NCBI GenBank assembly: GCA_029547025.1
Contig: JAKPQA010000273.1
Coordinates: 1 to 33,465 of the forward strand
Reading direction: 5' to 3'
From: Armatimonadota bacterium
Lineage (GTDB): Bacteria; Armatimonadota; Zipacnadia; UBA1398; JAKPQA01
Length of the DNA: 33,465 bases
The translations under genes were made by a program, and so were the position numbers. How positions within the stretch are numbered: the stretch's first letter is position 1; each line of letters opens with the position of its first letter. The notes beneath the pieces are model-generated. The model did no database searches, was not told the DNA's origin, and saw only the letters and a program-made list of their open reading frames with translations. Below are positions 1-7,356 of this stretch, piece by piece.

Positions 1-76
1 TCTTGGGGTCGTTCCTGGAGCTGACACGGAACGGGTCCCGCTCAGGCGCCGGAGCGGCGGTATCAGCTTCAGGCAC
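1..76 (-). CDS. 5' end of a gene running off the left edge, possibly SpoVS-like
   Basis: Only the first 25 codons are in the window. A GTG start at 76 has a good ribosome binding site (AGAGGAG) five bases upstream. The visible protein begins with an Ala/Pro/Glu-rich stretch and ends in FRVSSRNDPK. That last segment resembles the first strand and loop of SpoVS/Alba-like small nucleic-acid-binding proteins, which begin with a hydrophobic-K/R-V-S/A pattern followed by a Ser/Asn-Pro-Asn/Lys loop. The resemblance covers only about ten residues, so the family call is tentative; that a gene starts here is more secure. It is the next gene of the leftward module after the resolvase-like gene, separated by 48 bases. 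Confidence 0.45.
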   Translation of the reverse strand, partial: MPEADTAAPAPERDPFRVSSRNDPK

Positions 77-104
77 GGGGGCTCCTCTGAGATCGTTACA
101 GATA

Positions 105-124
105 TCAGGGGAGCATAGCCCCTA
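105..124. other. Short hairpin in the 48-base gap (77-124)
   Basis: AGGGG (107-111) and CCCCT (119-123) pair around a seven-base loop, just after the stop codon of the resolvase-like gene and before the start site at 76. There is no T run after it on the minus strand, so it is not a convincing terminator. It could be a weak attenuator or an mRNA processing hairpin. Nothing else is visible in this gap. Confidence 0.25.
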
Positions 125-532
125 TCACACCGGGGGTCGAGCCTCCACTACAGGAGCAGGCTCGGGACCTTGGCCGGGGAGATGATCTGCCCACCCCGCA
201 TCGACCATCAGCTCCATGAACTCGGGCATGGGCATGATGGCCACCATCTGCTCGAAGTTCGGCCGCCCGTGCATGAGCACGGCGATGAAGCCGATGTCAG
301 CTCCGGCGTTCTGTGTCTCCTTCTCCAGCTGGCGCAGCCAGTCAGGGATGTTCCACTGACGCCCGGCCTTCACCTCGACGCACACGCCGTCCCAGCCAGC
401 CACGTCACCCTGGTCGAGCGCACCCTGGAGGCGGCGGCGCTCCACCCGTCGCTTGAGGTACGCCTGCACGCCACGGACGAAGACGTTCTCACCCTTGAGG
501 CCGATGCGCTTGGACTGCTGCGGGCTAGCCAT
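125..532 (-). CDS. PD-(D/E)XK nuclease, Holliday-junction-resolvase-like
   Basis: A 135-residue protein with the compact layout of archaeal/phage Hjc-like nucleases. An N-terminal helix carries Glu15 (GENVFVRGV), then comes an acidic residue (Asp43 in GDVAGWDG, or Asp48), then the E-x-K pair at Glu53/Lys55 (VEVKAG), and then a helix and strand (residues 62-100) typical of the fold. Such enzymes cut branched DNA or act as site-nonspecific endonucleases in recombination. The C-terminal 18 residues are Pro-rich and probably disordered. The ATG at 532 is chosen because it overlaps the stop of the upstream gene (TAATG) and follows GAGGGG at good spacing; a TTG 24 bases upstream is also in frame. 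A second nuclease of this fold lies at 3270-3650. The exact substrate cannot be read from the sequence. Confidence 0.7.
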   Translation of the reverse strand: MASPQQSKRIGLKGENVFVRGVQAYLKRRVERRRLQGALDQGDVAGWDGVCVEVKAGRQWNIPDWLRQLEKETQNAGADIGFIAVLMHGRPNFEQMVAIMPMPEFMELMVDAGWADHLPGQGPEPAPVVEARPPV

Positions 533-798
533 TACCAGGCCCCTCGGTACTGCCAAGCAGGACTCCCTGCCTTGGGTCGGCTCTCGATCTTGTAGCCCAT
601 CGCTCGTAGCTCACGAAGACGTCGAAGCCCTTCCATTCCGCCGCTGAGGGGGTGTACGAAGTACCAGCCGTCAACCCAGCCGTCGGGGCAGAGATACTTG
701 CCACCATCGAGCAGGATCCACCCCTGCCGCCCCGCCGTCAGGAGGGCCAGCACGGCTGCCTGGCGGGGGGTCAGCTCAGGTGGCCGAGCGAACGCCAC
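532..798 (-). CDS. Small winged-helix-like DNA-binding protein
   Basis: An 88-residue protein starting at a GTG whose first G is the last base of the upstream TAG stop. The N-terminus (LTPRQAAVLALLTAG) looks like the first helix of a winged helix. The C-terminal half, GMEGLRRLRELRAMGYKIES followed by a basic Arg-Pro-Lys-Ala-Gly turn and WQYRG, has the recognition-helix and wing pattern of small phage wHTH proteins. The central part (WILLDGGKYLCPDGWVDGWYF) is aromatic-rich. It probably binds DNA, either as a regulator or as an accessory factor for the neighbouring nucleases. No target site is apparent. An alternative is a structural wHTH without a regulatory role. Confidence 0.6.
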   Translation of the reverse strand: MAFARPPELTPRQAAVLALLTAGRQGWILLDGGKYLCPDGWVDGWYFVHPLSGGMEGLRRLRELRAMGYKIESRPKAGSPAWQYRGAW

Positions 799-1346
799 TA
801 CGCACCGCCGTAGCGGTCGCTGCGGCGGTTGGCGGGCTCCCGGCCGATGCGTCGGGACAGCTCCCGGCTGACGAAGTTGCTGGCCCGGTTGACGGACTCC
901 ATTGTGGCGGTGAGGGTCTTCATCGAGCGCTTGGCCTGCGCCGCAGCCTGCCGGGCCTCGACCACTTTCTCGTCGGCGGCGGCCGTGAAGCGGCGCTCGG
1001 TCACGGTGCCGGTGGCGCCCGCCTTGGCGATCGACTCGGCGATCTCGATCTGCGCCTTGGCCCACAGCTCGGAGCCTTCCTGCTCGGCCAGCACGCTGGC
1101 GAAGAAGCTCTCCCACACCACGTACTGCCGGAACAGCGACATGAGGAAGGAGTCACTCACCTCGGTGATGTCCTCGGGCAGCTCCGGGATGTCGAAGCCG
1201 GGGAGGTTGCTACCCCACGCCCGCCATGGCTCGGCGGCGGGCTGCGGCGGGGGCTCGCTTGATGGTGAGGACGGGAGCTGCGGGGAGGGCAGCTGGGGCG
1301 GGGGCGGTGAGGTCGGGCTGGACGACCCCGGGGGGCGACTGATCAT
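798..1346 (-). CDS. Conserved-looking phage protein of unknown function, Pro/Ser-rich N-terminus
   Basis: A 182-residue protein; I do not recognise the family. Residues ~5-42 are almost entirely Pro, Ser, Gln and Glu (disordered). The rest is predicted helical, with a C-terminal segment of alternating charged and Ala-rich helix (residues ~115-170, likely coiled coil) and a basic end (SRRIGREPANRRSDRYGGA). The ATG at 1346 has GGAG five bases upstream, which supports it, but it makes a 137-base overlap with the Cas4-like gene in another frame, and the Pro-rich part lies entirely in that overlap. A later start, for example the GTG at the Val in ITEVSDS, would shorten the overlap but has less support. 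It sits between the Cas4-like nuclease and a wHTH protein, so a role in DNA processing is plausible. Confidence 0.6.
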   Translation of the reverse strand: MISRPPGSSSPTSPPPPQLPSPQLPSSPSSEPPPQPAAEPWRAWGSNLPGFDIPELPEDITEVSDSFLMSLFRQYVVWESFFASVLAEQEGSELWAKAQIEIAESIAKAGATGTVTERRFTAAADEKVVEARQAAAQAKRSMKTLTATMESVNRASNFVSRELSRRIGREPANRRSDRYGGA

Positions 1347-2274
1347 TCGTGCTCCAACATAGTGTCCGATAGGCGCACTTCCTGCACGCCGGTGTGTCCA
1401 TCTTACGCTCTTCTGCCCAGGCCGGGCGGCTCGGGGCGATCCCGTAGCGGAGACCGTCGGCGACGGCCTTGGCACCGGCCAGCTGAGAGTCGATCAGCTG
1501 CTCGTTGTAGGTGAGCACGAACTCCTTGACCTTCTGGGTCGGCTTCCACTCGTAGATGAAGACGATCTCGTTGATCTTCGGCATGATCTGGTGGCCGATG
1601 AGGAGGTTCCAAGCCATCGCCATGCGGAGGTAGAGCATGCCCTGCCGGATGTGGGCAGCGAAGGGGCGCTTGATCCTCCACCACATCTGATCCATGGTGA
1701 TCTCCCCCTTGAGGAAGGAGTCATACAGGCTACCGTTCATCACCCGGACGGTACCGAGCCCGATGCTCTTCACCTCCAGCAGGCGGGGCTTGTCTGGCAG
1801 GATGAGCACGCCGTCGGTGTGCCCGATGAGGGCGTGGCTCGGCAGCGAGAGCGGCGCCTCCTTGTAGAGCCAGGGGTCGGGGTGCCCGCAGCGAGGGCAC
1901 GGCCCGAGGTCGCAGCTCTGGCCCCAGGTGTAGATCTCACACCGGAAGCACTTCCACTTCCCCCAGAGGATGCCCATCTCCTTGAGCCACAGCTGCCACT
2001 TGGCGTGGATGTCGTGGCCCTCCTCGAAGATGCGCAGCGTCTGGAAGCCGAAGTCCTCGGGGATCGCCAGGTGGGGGACGGCGATGGAGAAGTAGTCCTT
2101 CGTCGGGCACCAGCGGTTCTTGCTGATCTCGCTCGGGTGGAGCTGGGTCATGTCCCGGTCGCCGTCATCCGGGCGCTGAAGCACGTGCCGCTCGATCGCA
2201 CCGAGCACCACGGTGGTGTCCTTGTGCGTCTTGGCGTACGTGTCCAGCGCCTTGGATGTCGGCGAACCGCTCAC
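1210..2274 (-). CDS. Cas4/RecB-like exonuclease with Fe-S cysteines and a zinc-ribbon insert
   Basis: A 354-residue protein with the Cas4/AddB-type nuclease signature. His88/His90 lie in the first motif helix, Asp154 in GHTDGVL, Glu167-x-Lys169 in LLEVKS, and Gln211...Tyr215 (RQGMLYL) gives the QhxxY motif. The four cysteines expected for a [4Fe-4S] cluster are present: Cys56 (RWCPTKDYF) near the N-terminus and Cys297, Cys300 and Cys306 (CRKCAYRTLCW) near the C-terminus. An insert at residues 109-129 carries CxxC...CxxCG pairs (CFRC, CPRCG) that look like an extra zinc ribbon. Such enzymes resect DNA ends for RecA-dependent recombination, consistent with RecA two genes upstream of the preceding nuclease. 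GTG at 2274 is the start used; its ribosome site is weak. The Pro/Ala-rich C-terminal tail overlaps the next gene. Confidence 0.8.
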   Translation of the reverse strand: MSGSPTSKALDTYAKTHKDTTVVLGAIERHVLQRPDDGDRDMTQLHPSEISKNRWCPTKDYFSIAVPHLAIPEDFGFQTLRIFEEGHDIHAKWQLWLKEMGILWGKWKCFRCEIYTWGQSCDLGPCPRCGHPDPWLYKEAPLSLPSHALIGHTDGVLILPDKPRLLEVKSIGLGTVRVMNGSLYDSFLKGEITMDQMWWRIKRPFAAHIRQGMLYLRMAMAWNLLIGHQIMPKINEIVFIYEWKPTQKVKEFVLTYNEQLIDSQLAGAKAVADGLRYGIAPSRPAWAEERKMDTPACRKCAYRTLCWSTNDQSPPGVVQPDLTAPAPAALPAAPVLTIKRAPAAARRRAMAGVG

Positions 2275-2275
2275 A

Positions 2276-2626
2276 TCAGAAGCCGTGGGTGAGAATGCAG
2301 TTGCAGCCCGGGTGACGGCAGCCGTCCTCGCCGTGCGCCCCCTTCAAGGCGCCGTGCTCAGTGCGGGCGTGGGAGCACACCGAGCAGGAGGCGTCCTCAT
2401 TCTGGGGCAGGCCGTCGGGACCGGGCACGTAGACGGAGGACCCGTTCGCCACGTCCGGCACCACCCCGGCGAACTGCACGCTGAGCCCGGCCACCACGAT
2501 GGGCGACCCATCCATGGCCTGGAAGTTGTCCACGTGCTCCCGCAGTGCGGCCAGCACGTTGGCGGCGATGTCGTCGGGCACGAGCCCGTCGGGGGCTTCG
2601 ACCTTCACCTGAAAGAGGTAGTCCAT
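2276..2626 (-). CDS. Small Cys/His-rich protein, probable zinc binding
   Basis: A 116-residue protein. Residues 1-60 form a compact alpha/beta segment beginning MDYLFQVKVEAPDG. Residues 81-110 contain two putative metal half-sites: CSVCSHARTEH (Cys81, Cys84, His86, His91) and CRHPGCNC (Cys103, His105, Cys108, Cys110). I do not recognise the family; the spacing suggests one or two structural zinc ions. The ATG at 2626 is preceded by GGAGTATCTCAC, a leader very like the one in front of the rightward gene at 16543 (GGAGTATCACATC). The 35-base gap before it (2627-2661) is the largest between 125 and 9783. Its stop nearly abuts the Cas4-like start. Confidence 0.65.
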   Translation of the reverse strand: MDYLFQVKVEAPDGLVPDDIAANVLAALREHVDNFQAMDGSPIVVAGLSVQFAGVVPDVANGSSVYVPGPDGLPQNEDASCSVCSHARTEHGALKGAHGEDGCRHPGCNCILTHGF

Positions 2627-2661
2627 TGTGAGATACTCCGATGGTTGATAGGGGGTATGAG

Positions 2662-3270
2662 CTACTGGCCGGGGTCCGGCGGCTGAGCGGTGGGGTGCTT
2701 GTCCTTGGACGCTTCGAGGTCGGCCTGCACGAACATCTCCGGCGTCAGCTCCAGGTCACGCAGCTGGACGAGGAACCGCCAATTCTCACGAGTACCGATG
2801 GAGTCGTTGATGGCGTTGTGCAGGGCGTCAGTGCGCTGCTCCTCGTGGGGGAACGGGCCGTCCCAGCCCACGTCAGCACGCAGCTGCTCCAGGTCCCGGA
2901 TGAAGTAGGGCCATCCTTCGGGGAGATCATCCATGGTGCCGAAGAGCTGGCACACCAGCACCCAATCGTAAGCACCGCAGTCGGCCCAGAACTCAGGCGA
3001 CCAGGCGCCCTCTTCGAGGTGCTCGTTCACCCACTGCAACAGGACGTGAGCCGCCTCCTGCTTGCCGCAGCGGACGTACCGCACGCCGGGCGGGGGCTCG
3101 TCATCCAGGTGCGGGATGACTGCCACCTGGACGAAGGTGTTGGCGAGGCTCCGGTCGGCGTCCTCGAACACGATGTACAGGGCGGCCCCGCTCTCCGTGT
3201 TGATGCCGAGGGACAGCGGGATGATGGTGCTGCCGTCCTCCATGAACTCCGAGTCCAAGAAAAAGCGCAT
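2662..3270 (-). CDS. RNase AS-like DEDDh 3'-5' exonuclease
   Basis: A 202-residue protein opening with MRFFLDSEFMEDG, the hallmark start of the mycobacterial RNase AS group (DnaQ-like fold). Catalytic acids are visible as Asp6 and Glu8 (DSE), Asp102 (GAYDW), and His151 with Asp156 (HNAINDS), matching a DEDDh active site. The family trims adenylated 3' RNA ends; in a phage it may act in RNA turnover or as a general exonuclease. The C-terminal ~25 residues are charged and Pro-rich. The ATG at 3270 overlaps the upstream stop as TGATG, which fixes the start in preference to an in-frame start further upstream. Confidence 0.78.
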   Translation of the reverse strand: MRFFLDSEFMEDGSTIIPLSLGINTESGAALYIVFEDADRSLANTFVQVAVIPHLDDEPPPGVRYVRCGKQEAAHVLLQWVNEHLEEGAWSPEFWADCGAYDWVLVCQLFGTMDDLPEGWPYFIRDLEQLRADVGWDGPFPHEEQRTDALHNAINDSIGTRENWRFLVQLRDLELTPEMFVQADLEASKDKHPTAQPPDPGQ

Positions 3271-3650
3271 CACAGGCTCCCTTCGTAGCGGCTGATGATC
3301 TCGTGTGCCCATGCGAGGGCGTCTTCAACACGTTGCTCCATCAGCTCCAGGAAGTCGTCCTCCTGGAGAATGACATACTTCTTGCCGTCACGCCCGATCT
3401 GGACGTGGAACACCGGCATGCGGTCGGCGAGGATGGCGTTGGTACGCAGCTCCTCCAGGTCCTTGACCTTGACGGTGATCTGCTTCTCGCCGTCGGTGTG
3501 CTTCATCTCCCACAGGCACTCGTCGTCCCGCAGGTCGTTCTTGTGGCGCCACTGGTTGCCGGAACCGGCGTGCAGCGTGCCGCCCCTGATCTCGGCGATG
3601 CGGGCCTCCTGCGCCCGTGAAGCGTCGAGTGGCGTCTTCGGCCTACGCAC
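3270..3650 (-). CDS. Second PD-(D/E)XK nuclease, resolvase-like
   Basis: A 126-residue protein with GSGN (residues 29-32), an acidic pair at Asp39/Asp42 (NDLRDDE), the E-x-K motif at Glu48/Lys50 (WEMKHTD), a helix (KVKDLEELRTNAILADRM) and a strand (PVFHVQI). This is the order seen in Hjc/phage resolvase-type nucleases that process branched DNA. The GTG start at 3650 directly abuts the RecA stop and has AGGAG five bases upstream, a strong site. Being co-translated with RecA points to recombination intermediates as substrate. It differs clearly in sequence from the nuclease at 125-532, so the two are not recent duplicates. Confidence 0.75.
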   Translation of the reverse strand: MRRPKTPLDASRAQEARIAEIRGGTLHAGSGNQWRHKNDLRDDECLWEMKHTDGEKQITVKVKDLEELRTNAILADRMPVFHVQIGRDGKKYVILQEDDFLELMEQRVEDALAWAHEIISRYEGSL

Positions 3651-4772
3651 CTACTCCTCCAGCACGTACTGGCGCACGGCGGCGTCCAGCTCGGCTTGGA
3701 GCGTGAGGTCGCTGAGCACCTCCTTGTAGGCGGCGTCGCCACCGTTCCAGCGGTACTTGGCCTTGCCCGTGCTCTCGTCCACGGGGCCGAAGGAGTACCA
3801 CGAGCCCGCCCGGGTCACCACGTCGTACTGCATGGCGACGGTGAGGATGTCCTTCACCTTGTCGATGGCCCCGGCCTTGTAGAGCCCGTCCCCGGCGTCG
3901 TCGGTGTAGAAGTCCACCTGGGCCGTGCGCTCGGCGGGCGCCGTCTTGTTCTTGATGGTGCGGGCCTTGATGCGGAGCCCGACCTTGAACCCGCCCTCCT
4001 GGATCCACTCCAGGCGGCTGAACTCGACTCGGGTGAAGAAGGAGTAGTTCTTCCCCTTGCCGCCGGGCGTGATCTTCGGCGTGCCCTGCGGGCTGAAGCC
4101 ACCGATCTGGTCACGCCACTGGTTGATGATGATGCCGAGCACCGGGCGGTCGGGCTGGGTGAGCGAACGCTTGATCGCCTTGCCCGACTTGCGCATGAAG
4201 AGGTTGAAGAGCTTGGCGCGGGTCCCGACGGTCAGCTCGTCCATCGACTTCTCCTCCTCCAGGAGGGTGGTCAGCGCCGGGTAGGAGTCGATGACCACGC
4301 AGTCGCAGGCTCGGGCGTTCAGCCACTCGGTGACGACCTGGAACGCCTCCTCCATGATGTTGGTCCGGACGATGTACACCCTCGACAGGTCCACGCCGAG
4401 GCGCACCGCCCAATCGAGGACGAAGTGCTCGGCGTCGATCCAGAGCACGGTCCAGGTCGGGTCCTTGGCCTGGTTGGCAGCGATGGTCTTGAGCACCATG
4501 GCCGTCTTGCCGTTCGACTCGTAGCCGATGATCTCGTTCCACTGGTTCAGCGGCCAGCCGCCGCCCAGCATGAGGTCGAAGGCGAGCACGCCGGTCGTGC
4601 AGCGGAGCACGGACTGGTCATCAATCTCGCTGCCGAGGAAGAGCGAGCCCTCGCCCAGCTCCTTCTCGGCCTTGGCGATGAGCGCCTTCATGTCGGCGTC
4701 GGAGGCCCGCTCGATCGGCTTGCCGCCGATGGTCGTGGGCTTCTTCGCCTTCTTGGTATCGGTATCAGACAT
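3651..4772 (-). CDS. recA: RecA-like recombinase
   Basis: A 373-residue RecA/UvsX-type ATPase. Walker A is GYESNGKT (83-90), the DAEH segment (113-116) carries the catalytic Glu, and Walker B is VVIDS (159-163). The NQWRDQIGGF segment followed by the TPGGKGKNYSF loop (~218-245) corresponds to the RecA DNA-binding L2 region. It catalyses strand exchange for recombination-dependent replication and repair. The C-terminal ~100 residues differ from bacterial RecA and include a YDVVTRAGSWYSFG segment, as often seen in phage RecA-like proteins. The start at 4772 overlaps the upstream stop (TGATG). It lies between the zinc-ribbon protein and a resolvase-like nuclease. Confidence 0.93.
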   Translation of the reverse strand: MSDTDTKKAKKPTTIGGKPIERASDADMKALIAKAEKELGEGSLFLGSEIDDQSVLRCTTGVLAFDLMLGGGWPLNQWNEIIGYESNGKTAMVLKTIAANQAKDPTWTVLWIDAEHFVLDWAVRLGVDLSRVYIVRTNIMEEAFQVVTEWLNARACDCVVIDSYPALTTLLEEEKSMDELTVGTRAKLFNLFMRKSGKAIKRSLTQPDRPVLGIIINQWRDQIGGFSPQGTPKITPGGKGKNYSFFTRVEFSRLEWIQEGGFKVGLRIKARTIKNKTAPAERTAQVDFYTDDAGDGLYKAGAIDKVKDILTVAMQYDVVTRAGSWYSFGPVDESTGKAKYRWNGGDAAYKEVLSDLTLQAELDAAVRQYVLEE

Positions 4773-5302
4773 CAGGCTCCTTGGGCTGCCCAGGTTGATT
4801 GATCACCTTGCATGGGGATCCGGCCGGTGAATCCGCAGTCGTAGCACTGCGGGGCGGCGCCGCCGTTGAGGCTGCGCACCCCGGCCTGCACGCCGCCGTC
4901 GCCGTTGCGCTCCATGAAGTGGGGGCCGCCGCAGTTCGGGCAGTGGTGTGTCCCTTGTCGAGCTGCGTTGGTGCCCTGCCACGTGCCGGAGAACACGGCC
5001 TGGCGCAGAGCCTCGGGCGTCTGGATCGCCTGCTTGCTGAAGTTCTGCATCTGCGGCGGATACACACCCTGCGGTGGGTAGCCCTGGGGCGCCTGCGGCG
5101 GGTAGTAGCCCTGCGGGAGCCCCTGCTGCTGGGGGTACGGCATCGGACCCTGGGGCGCCGGGTAGTTGCCCGGCGGCATGACGGCGGGGCCTGGCTGCGG
5201 GATGTAGAACCCCTGCGGCGGGCCGATCGGCACCGGGGCCTGCGGCTGTTGCTGCTGGACGATCGGGGCCACCCGGCGGGCGTACCAGTCTGCGTTGCTC
5301 AC
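4772..5302 (-). CDS. Zinc-ribbon protein with Pro/Gln/Tyr-rich N-terminus
   Basis: A 176-residue protein. Residues ~14-85 are low complexity, made of Gln, Pro, Gly and Tyr with repeated QGYYPP and PPQG units. The C-terminal third has a four-cysteine zinc ribbon: CPNC (121-124) and CYDC (153-156). No enzymatic motif is visible. ATG at 5302 overlaps the DNA polymerase stop by four bases (ATGA). Its position between the polymerase and RecA suggests a DNA- or protein-binding accessory factor. The disordered tract resembles that of the SSB-like protein on the other side of the polymerase in composition but not in detailed repeat units. Function unknown. Confidence 0.65.
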   Translation of the reverse strand: MSNADWYARRVAPIVQQQQPQAPVPIGPPQGFYIPQPGPAVMPPGNYPAPQGPMPYPQQQGLPQGYYPPQAPQGYPPQGVYPPQMQNFSKQAIQTPEALRQAVFSGTWQGTNAARQGTHHCPNCGGPHFMERNGDGGVQAGVRSLNGGAAPQCYDCGFTGRIPMQGDQSTWAAQGA

Positions 5303-7356
5303 TTCGCCTCCAGCCAGTTGTCGCCGATCCCAGCACTGGCGATCAGAGGGACCGGGCCGAGAGCAGGGCGTCCGTTGATGGTGACACCCTGCATGTAGTG
5401 CGTCACCATAGCACCGACCTGCTCGGCCTGGAACGTCGGAGCCTCGACCATGACCTCATCGTGGACCGTCAGCTCCAGGTGGGCGTCGGGAGCGTACTGC
5501 TTCAGCCCGTAGTGGAGGTCGATGAGGGCCTTCTTCATGATGTTGGCGGCGAATCCCTGCACGAGGGCGTTGATGGCCTGGCGCTGGCCGGAGGCACGCA
5601 CCTTGAAGTCGTCGCTCATCAGCTCCTTGATCCGCCGTCGGCGGCCGGAGCCCGGGATGACGACGTACGGCGGCTCGCCGATGGGGTTGCGGGGGTTGCC
5701 CCGGCGCAGAGCAGTGAGTAGCTCACGCTCCTTCCACCCGGGCACAGCACTGAAGCGCTGGAAGTAGCGCTCGATGAAGAGCCTCGCCTCCTCCACGGAC
5801 CGGCCGGTGATGGCGGCGACTCGGTACTCGCTGGCGCCGTAGCCGACGGAGAAGTTGACCTGCTTGCCGACGTTGCGCTCGGCGTCGCCCACCACCTCGA
5901 TGGGGAGCCCGAGCATGGACGACGCAGCCTCGGCGTGGATGTCCATCCCGCTGGCGAAGAGCCGGATCATCTCAGGGTCGTTGGCCAGGTAGGCGATGCA
6001 GCGCAGCTCGATCTGGTCGTAGTCGGCCACGATGAGCTTGTGGCCCGGGGCGGCGGCGAACACCTCACGGAGCTGGGTGCCCTTGTCGGCACCCTTCTTC
6101 GGTCGAGGAACCTGCTGGAGGTTCGGCCCGGAGCTGGAGAGGCGCCCGGTCTCCGCACGGTGCTGGTTGAAGCTCGTGTGGATGCGGCCGTTGACTCGGG
6201 CCTCGGTGAGTGACACCACGAACGCCGACTTGAGCTTGTGCTTCGCGGTCCACTCCAGGAGCGCCTTGGCCAGCGGGTTGCTGTCGGCGTAGTGCTCCAT
6301 CACGGCCTTGTTGAGCTGGGGCTCGTTGGTCTTCTCGGTGTAGGTGAGGGGCTTCAGGCCCTGGCCGCCCTCGCTCTTGGGACCGAAGAAGTAGTGCCGG
6401 AGCTTGCTCTTCAGCGTCAGCTCGAACTGCTCGCCGCAGATCTTCCAGATCTCCAGCTGGAGCATGCGGATGTCGGCGTCGAGCTGGCGGCCGATGGCCT
6501 CGATGACCGCCATATCGGTATAGACACCAGTGTTCTCCATGGCGAGCAGCACGGTGAGCAGTGCGCACTCCAGGTAGTACGCCTCCTCCAGCTCCTCGGC
6601 GGCGAGGCGGGGGCGGTTGTTGCACCAGTAGGTCCAGGTGTAGAACACGTCCTTGGCCAGGTACCGGGCGATGTCGTAGAGCCCCTCCTCGACCACGTGC
6701 TTGCCAAGATTGGGGTAGAACTCGTCCCGGGCCTCCTTGCGGCGTGCCTTGGCGCCGAGGATCCACTGCGTGATGAGCGGCTTCAGGGCGTAGTCGGGGC
6801 GGCTCTCGTCCAGAACGTGGGTCAGGAGGATGGTGTCCTCGAACGGACCCGGGGGCATCTCGGGGTAGTACTTCCCGATGGACATGATGTCGAACTTGAC
6901 GTTGTGACCGATGATCGTCTTGCCAGAGAAGAACAGGGGCTGGAGGATCTCGAAGGCGATGTCCGGCCGGAGCTGGCGGGGCACAGGACCGAACGTGGCC
7001 GGGTGTGTCACACTCACCAGCCGGGGCTTCGTCATCCTCGTGCCGGTCTTGTCGTTGGCGTAGGGGCGCACCGTCGAGTAGTCAGGCTCCTTGGCCGTGA
7101 ACTCCGGCGTGATCTTGGGGCCGTGGGGGTGGCCGATGGGGATCAGGGCAACCTTGCCGTACGTGGCGAGGCCGATCCACAGCACCTCGTTGAGGGCTGG
7201 CGTCGGGGCGATGGTGGTCTCCACGTCGAGCACGAACGCCGGGTGGGCCATGAAGTAGCTCACGACCTCCCGCAGCTCTTGCTCGGTGGTGACGAGGTGG
7301 GGAGCCACCCGGGGGAATGCCGGGTGGCTCACCTCCTCCAGAAGCGGGACGCTCAT
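5299..7356 (-). CDS. polA: Family A DNA polymerase with 3'-5' exonuclease
   Basis: A 685-residue protein lacking a 5' nuclease domain. The exonuclease motifs are ExoI FVLDVETT (Asp44, Glu46), ExoII GHNVKFD (Asp156) and ExoIII YLAKDVFY (Asp236, Tyr239). The polymerase motifs are A, VADYDQIELR (Asp445); B, RNVGKQVNFSVGYG with Arg494, Lys498, Phe502 and Tyr506 in the O-helix register; and C, VHDEVMVE (His632, Asp633, Glu634). All catalytic residues are present, so it should be an active proofreading replicative polymerase. The O-helix aromatic is Phe, as in E. coli Pol I. The ATG at 7356 overlaps the SSB-like stop (ATGA); the frame is open further upstream, but that part is antisense-like sequence inside the SSB gene. 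Confidence 0.96.
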   Translation of the reverse strand: MSVPLLEEVSHPAFPRVAPHLVTTEQELREVVSYFMAHPAFVLDVETTIAPTPALNEVLWIGLATYGKVALIPIGHPHGPKITPEFTAKEPDYSTVRPYANDKTGTRMTKPRLVSVTHPATFGPVPRQLRPDIAFEILQPLFFSGKTIIGHNVKFDIMSIGKYYPEMPPGPFEDTILLTHVLDESRPDYALKPLITQWILGAKARRKEARDEFYPNLGKHVVEEGLYDIARYLAKDVFYTWTYWCNNRPRLAAEELEEAYYLECALLTVLLAMENTGVYTDMAVIEAIGRQLDADIRMLQLEIWKICGEQFELTLKSKLRHYFFGPKSEGGQGLKPLTYTEKTNEPQLNKAVMEHYADSNPLAKALLEWTAKHKLKSAFVVSLTEARVNGRIHTSFNQHRAETGRLSSSGPNLQQVPRPKKGADKGTQLREVFAAAPGHKLIVADYDQIELRCIAYLANDPEMIRLFASGMDIHAEAASSMLGLPIEVVGDAERNVGKQVNFSVGYGASEYRVAAITGRSVEEARLFIERYFQRFSAVPGWKERELLTALRRGNPRNPIGEPPYVVIPGSGRRRRIKELMSDDFKVRASGQRQAINALVQGFAANIMKKALIDLHYGLKQYAPDAHLELTVHDEVMVEAPTFQAEQVGAMVTHYMQGVTINGRPALGPVPLIASAGIGDNWLEAK
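7003..7013. repeat. Odd palindrome GTGTG-T-CACAC
   Basis: A perfect 11-base dyad inside the DNA polymerase gene, with the shared 9-mer GTGTCACAC at 7005-7013. Confidence 0.4.
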
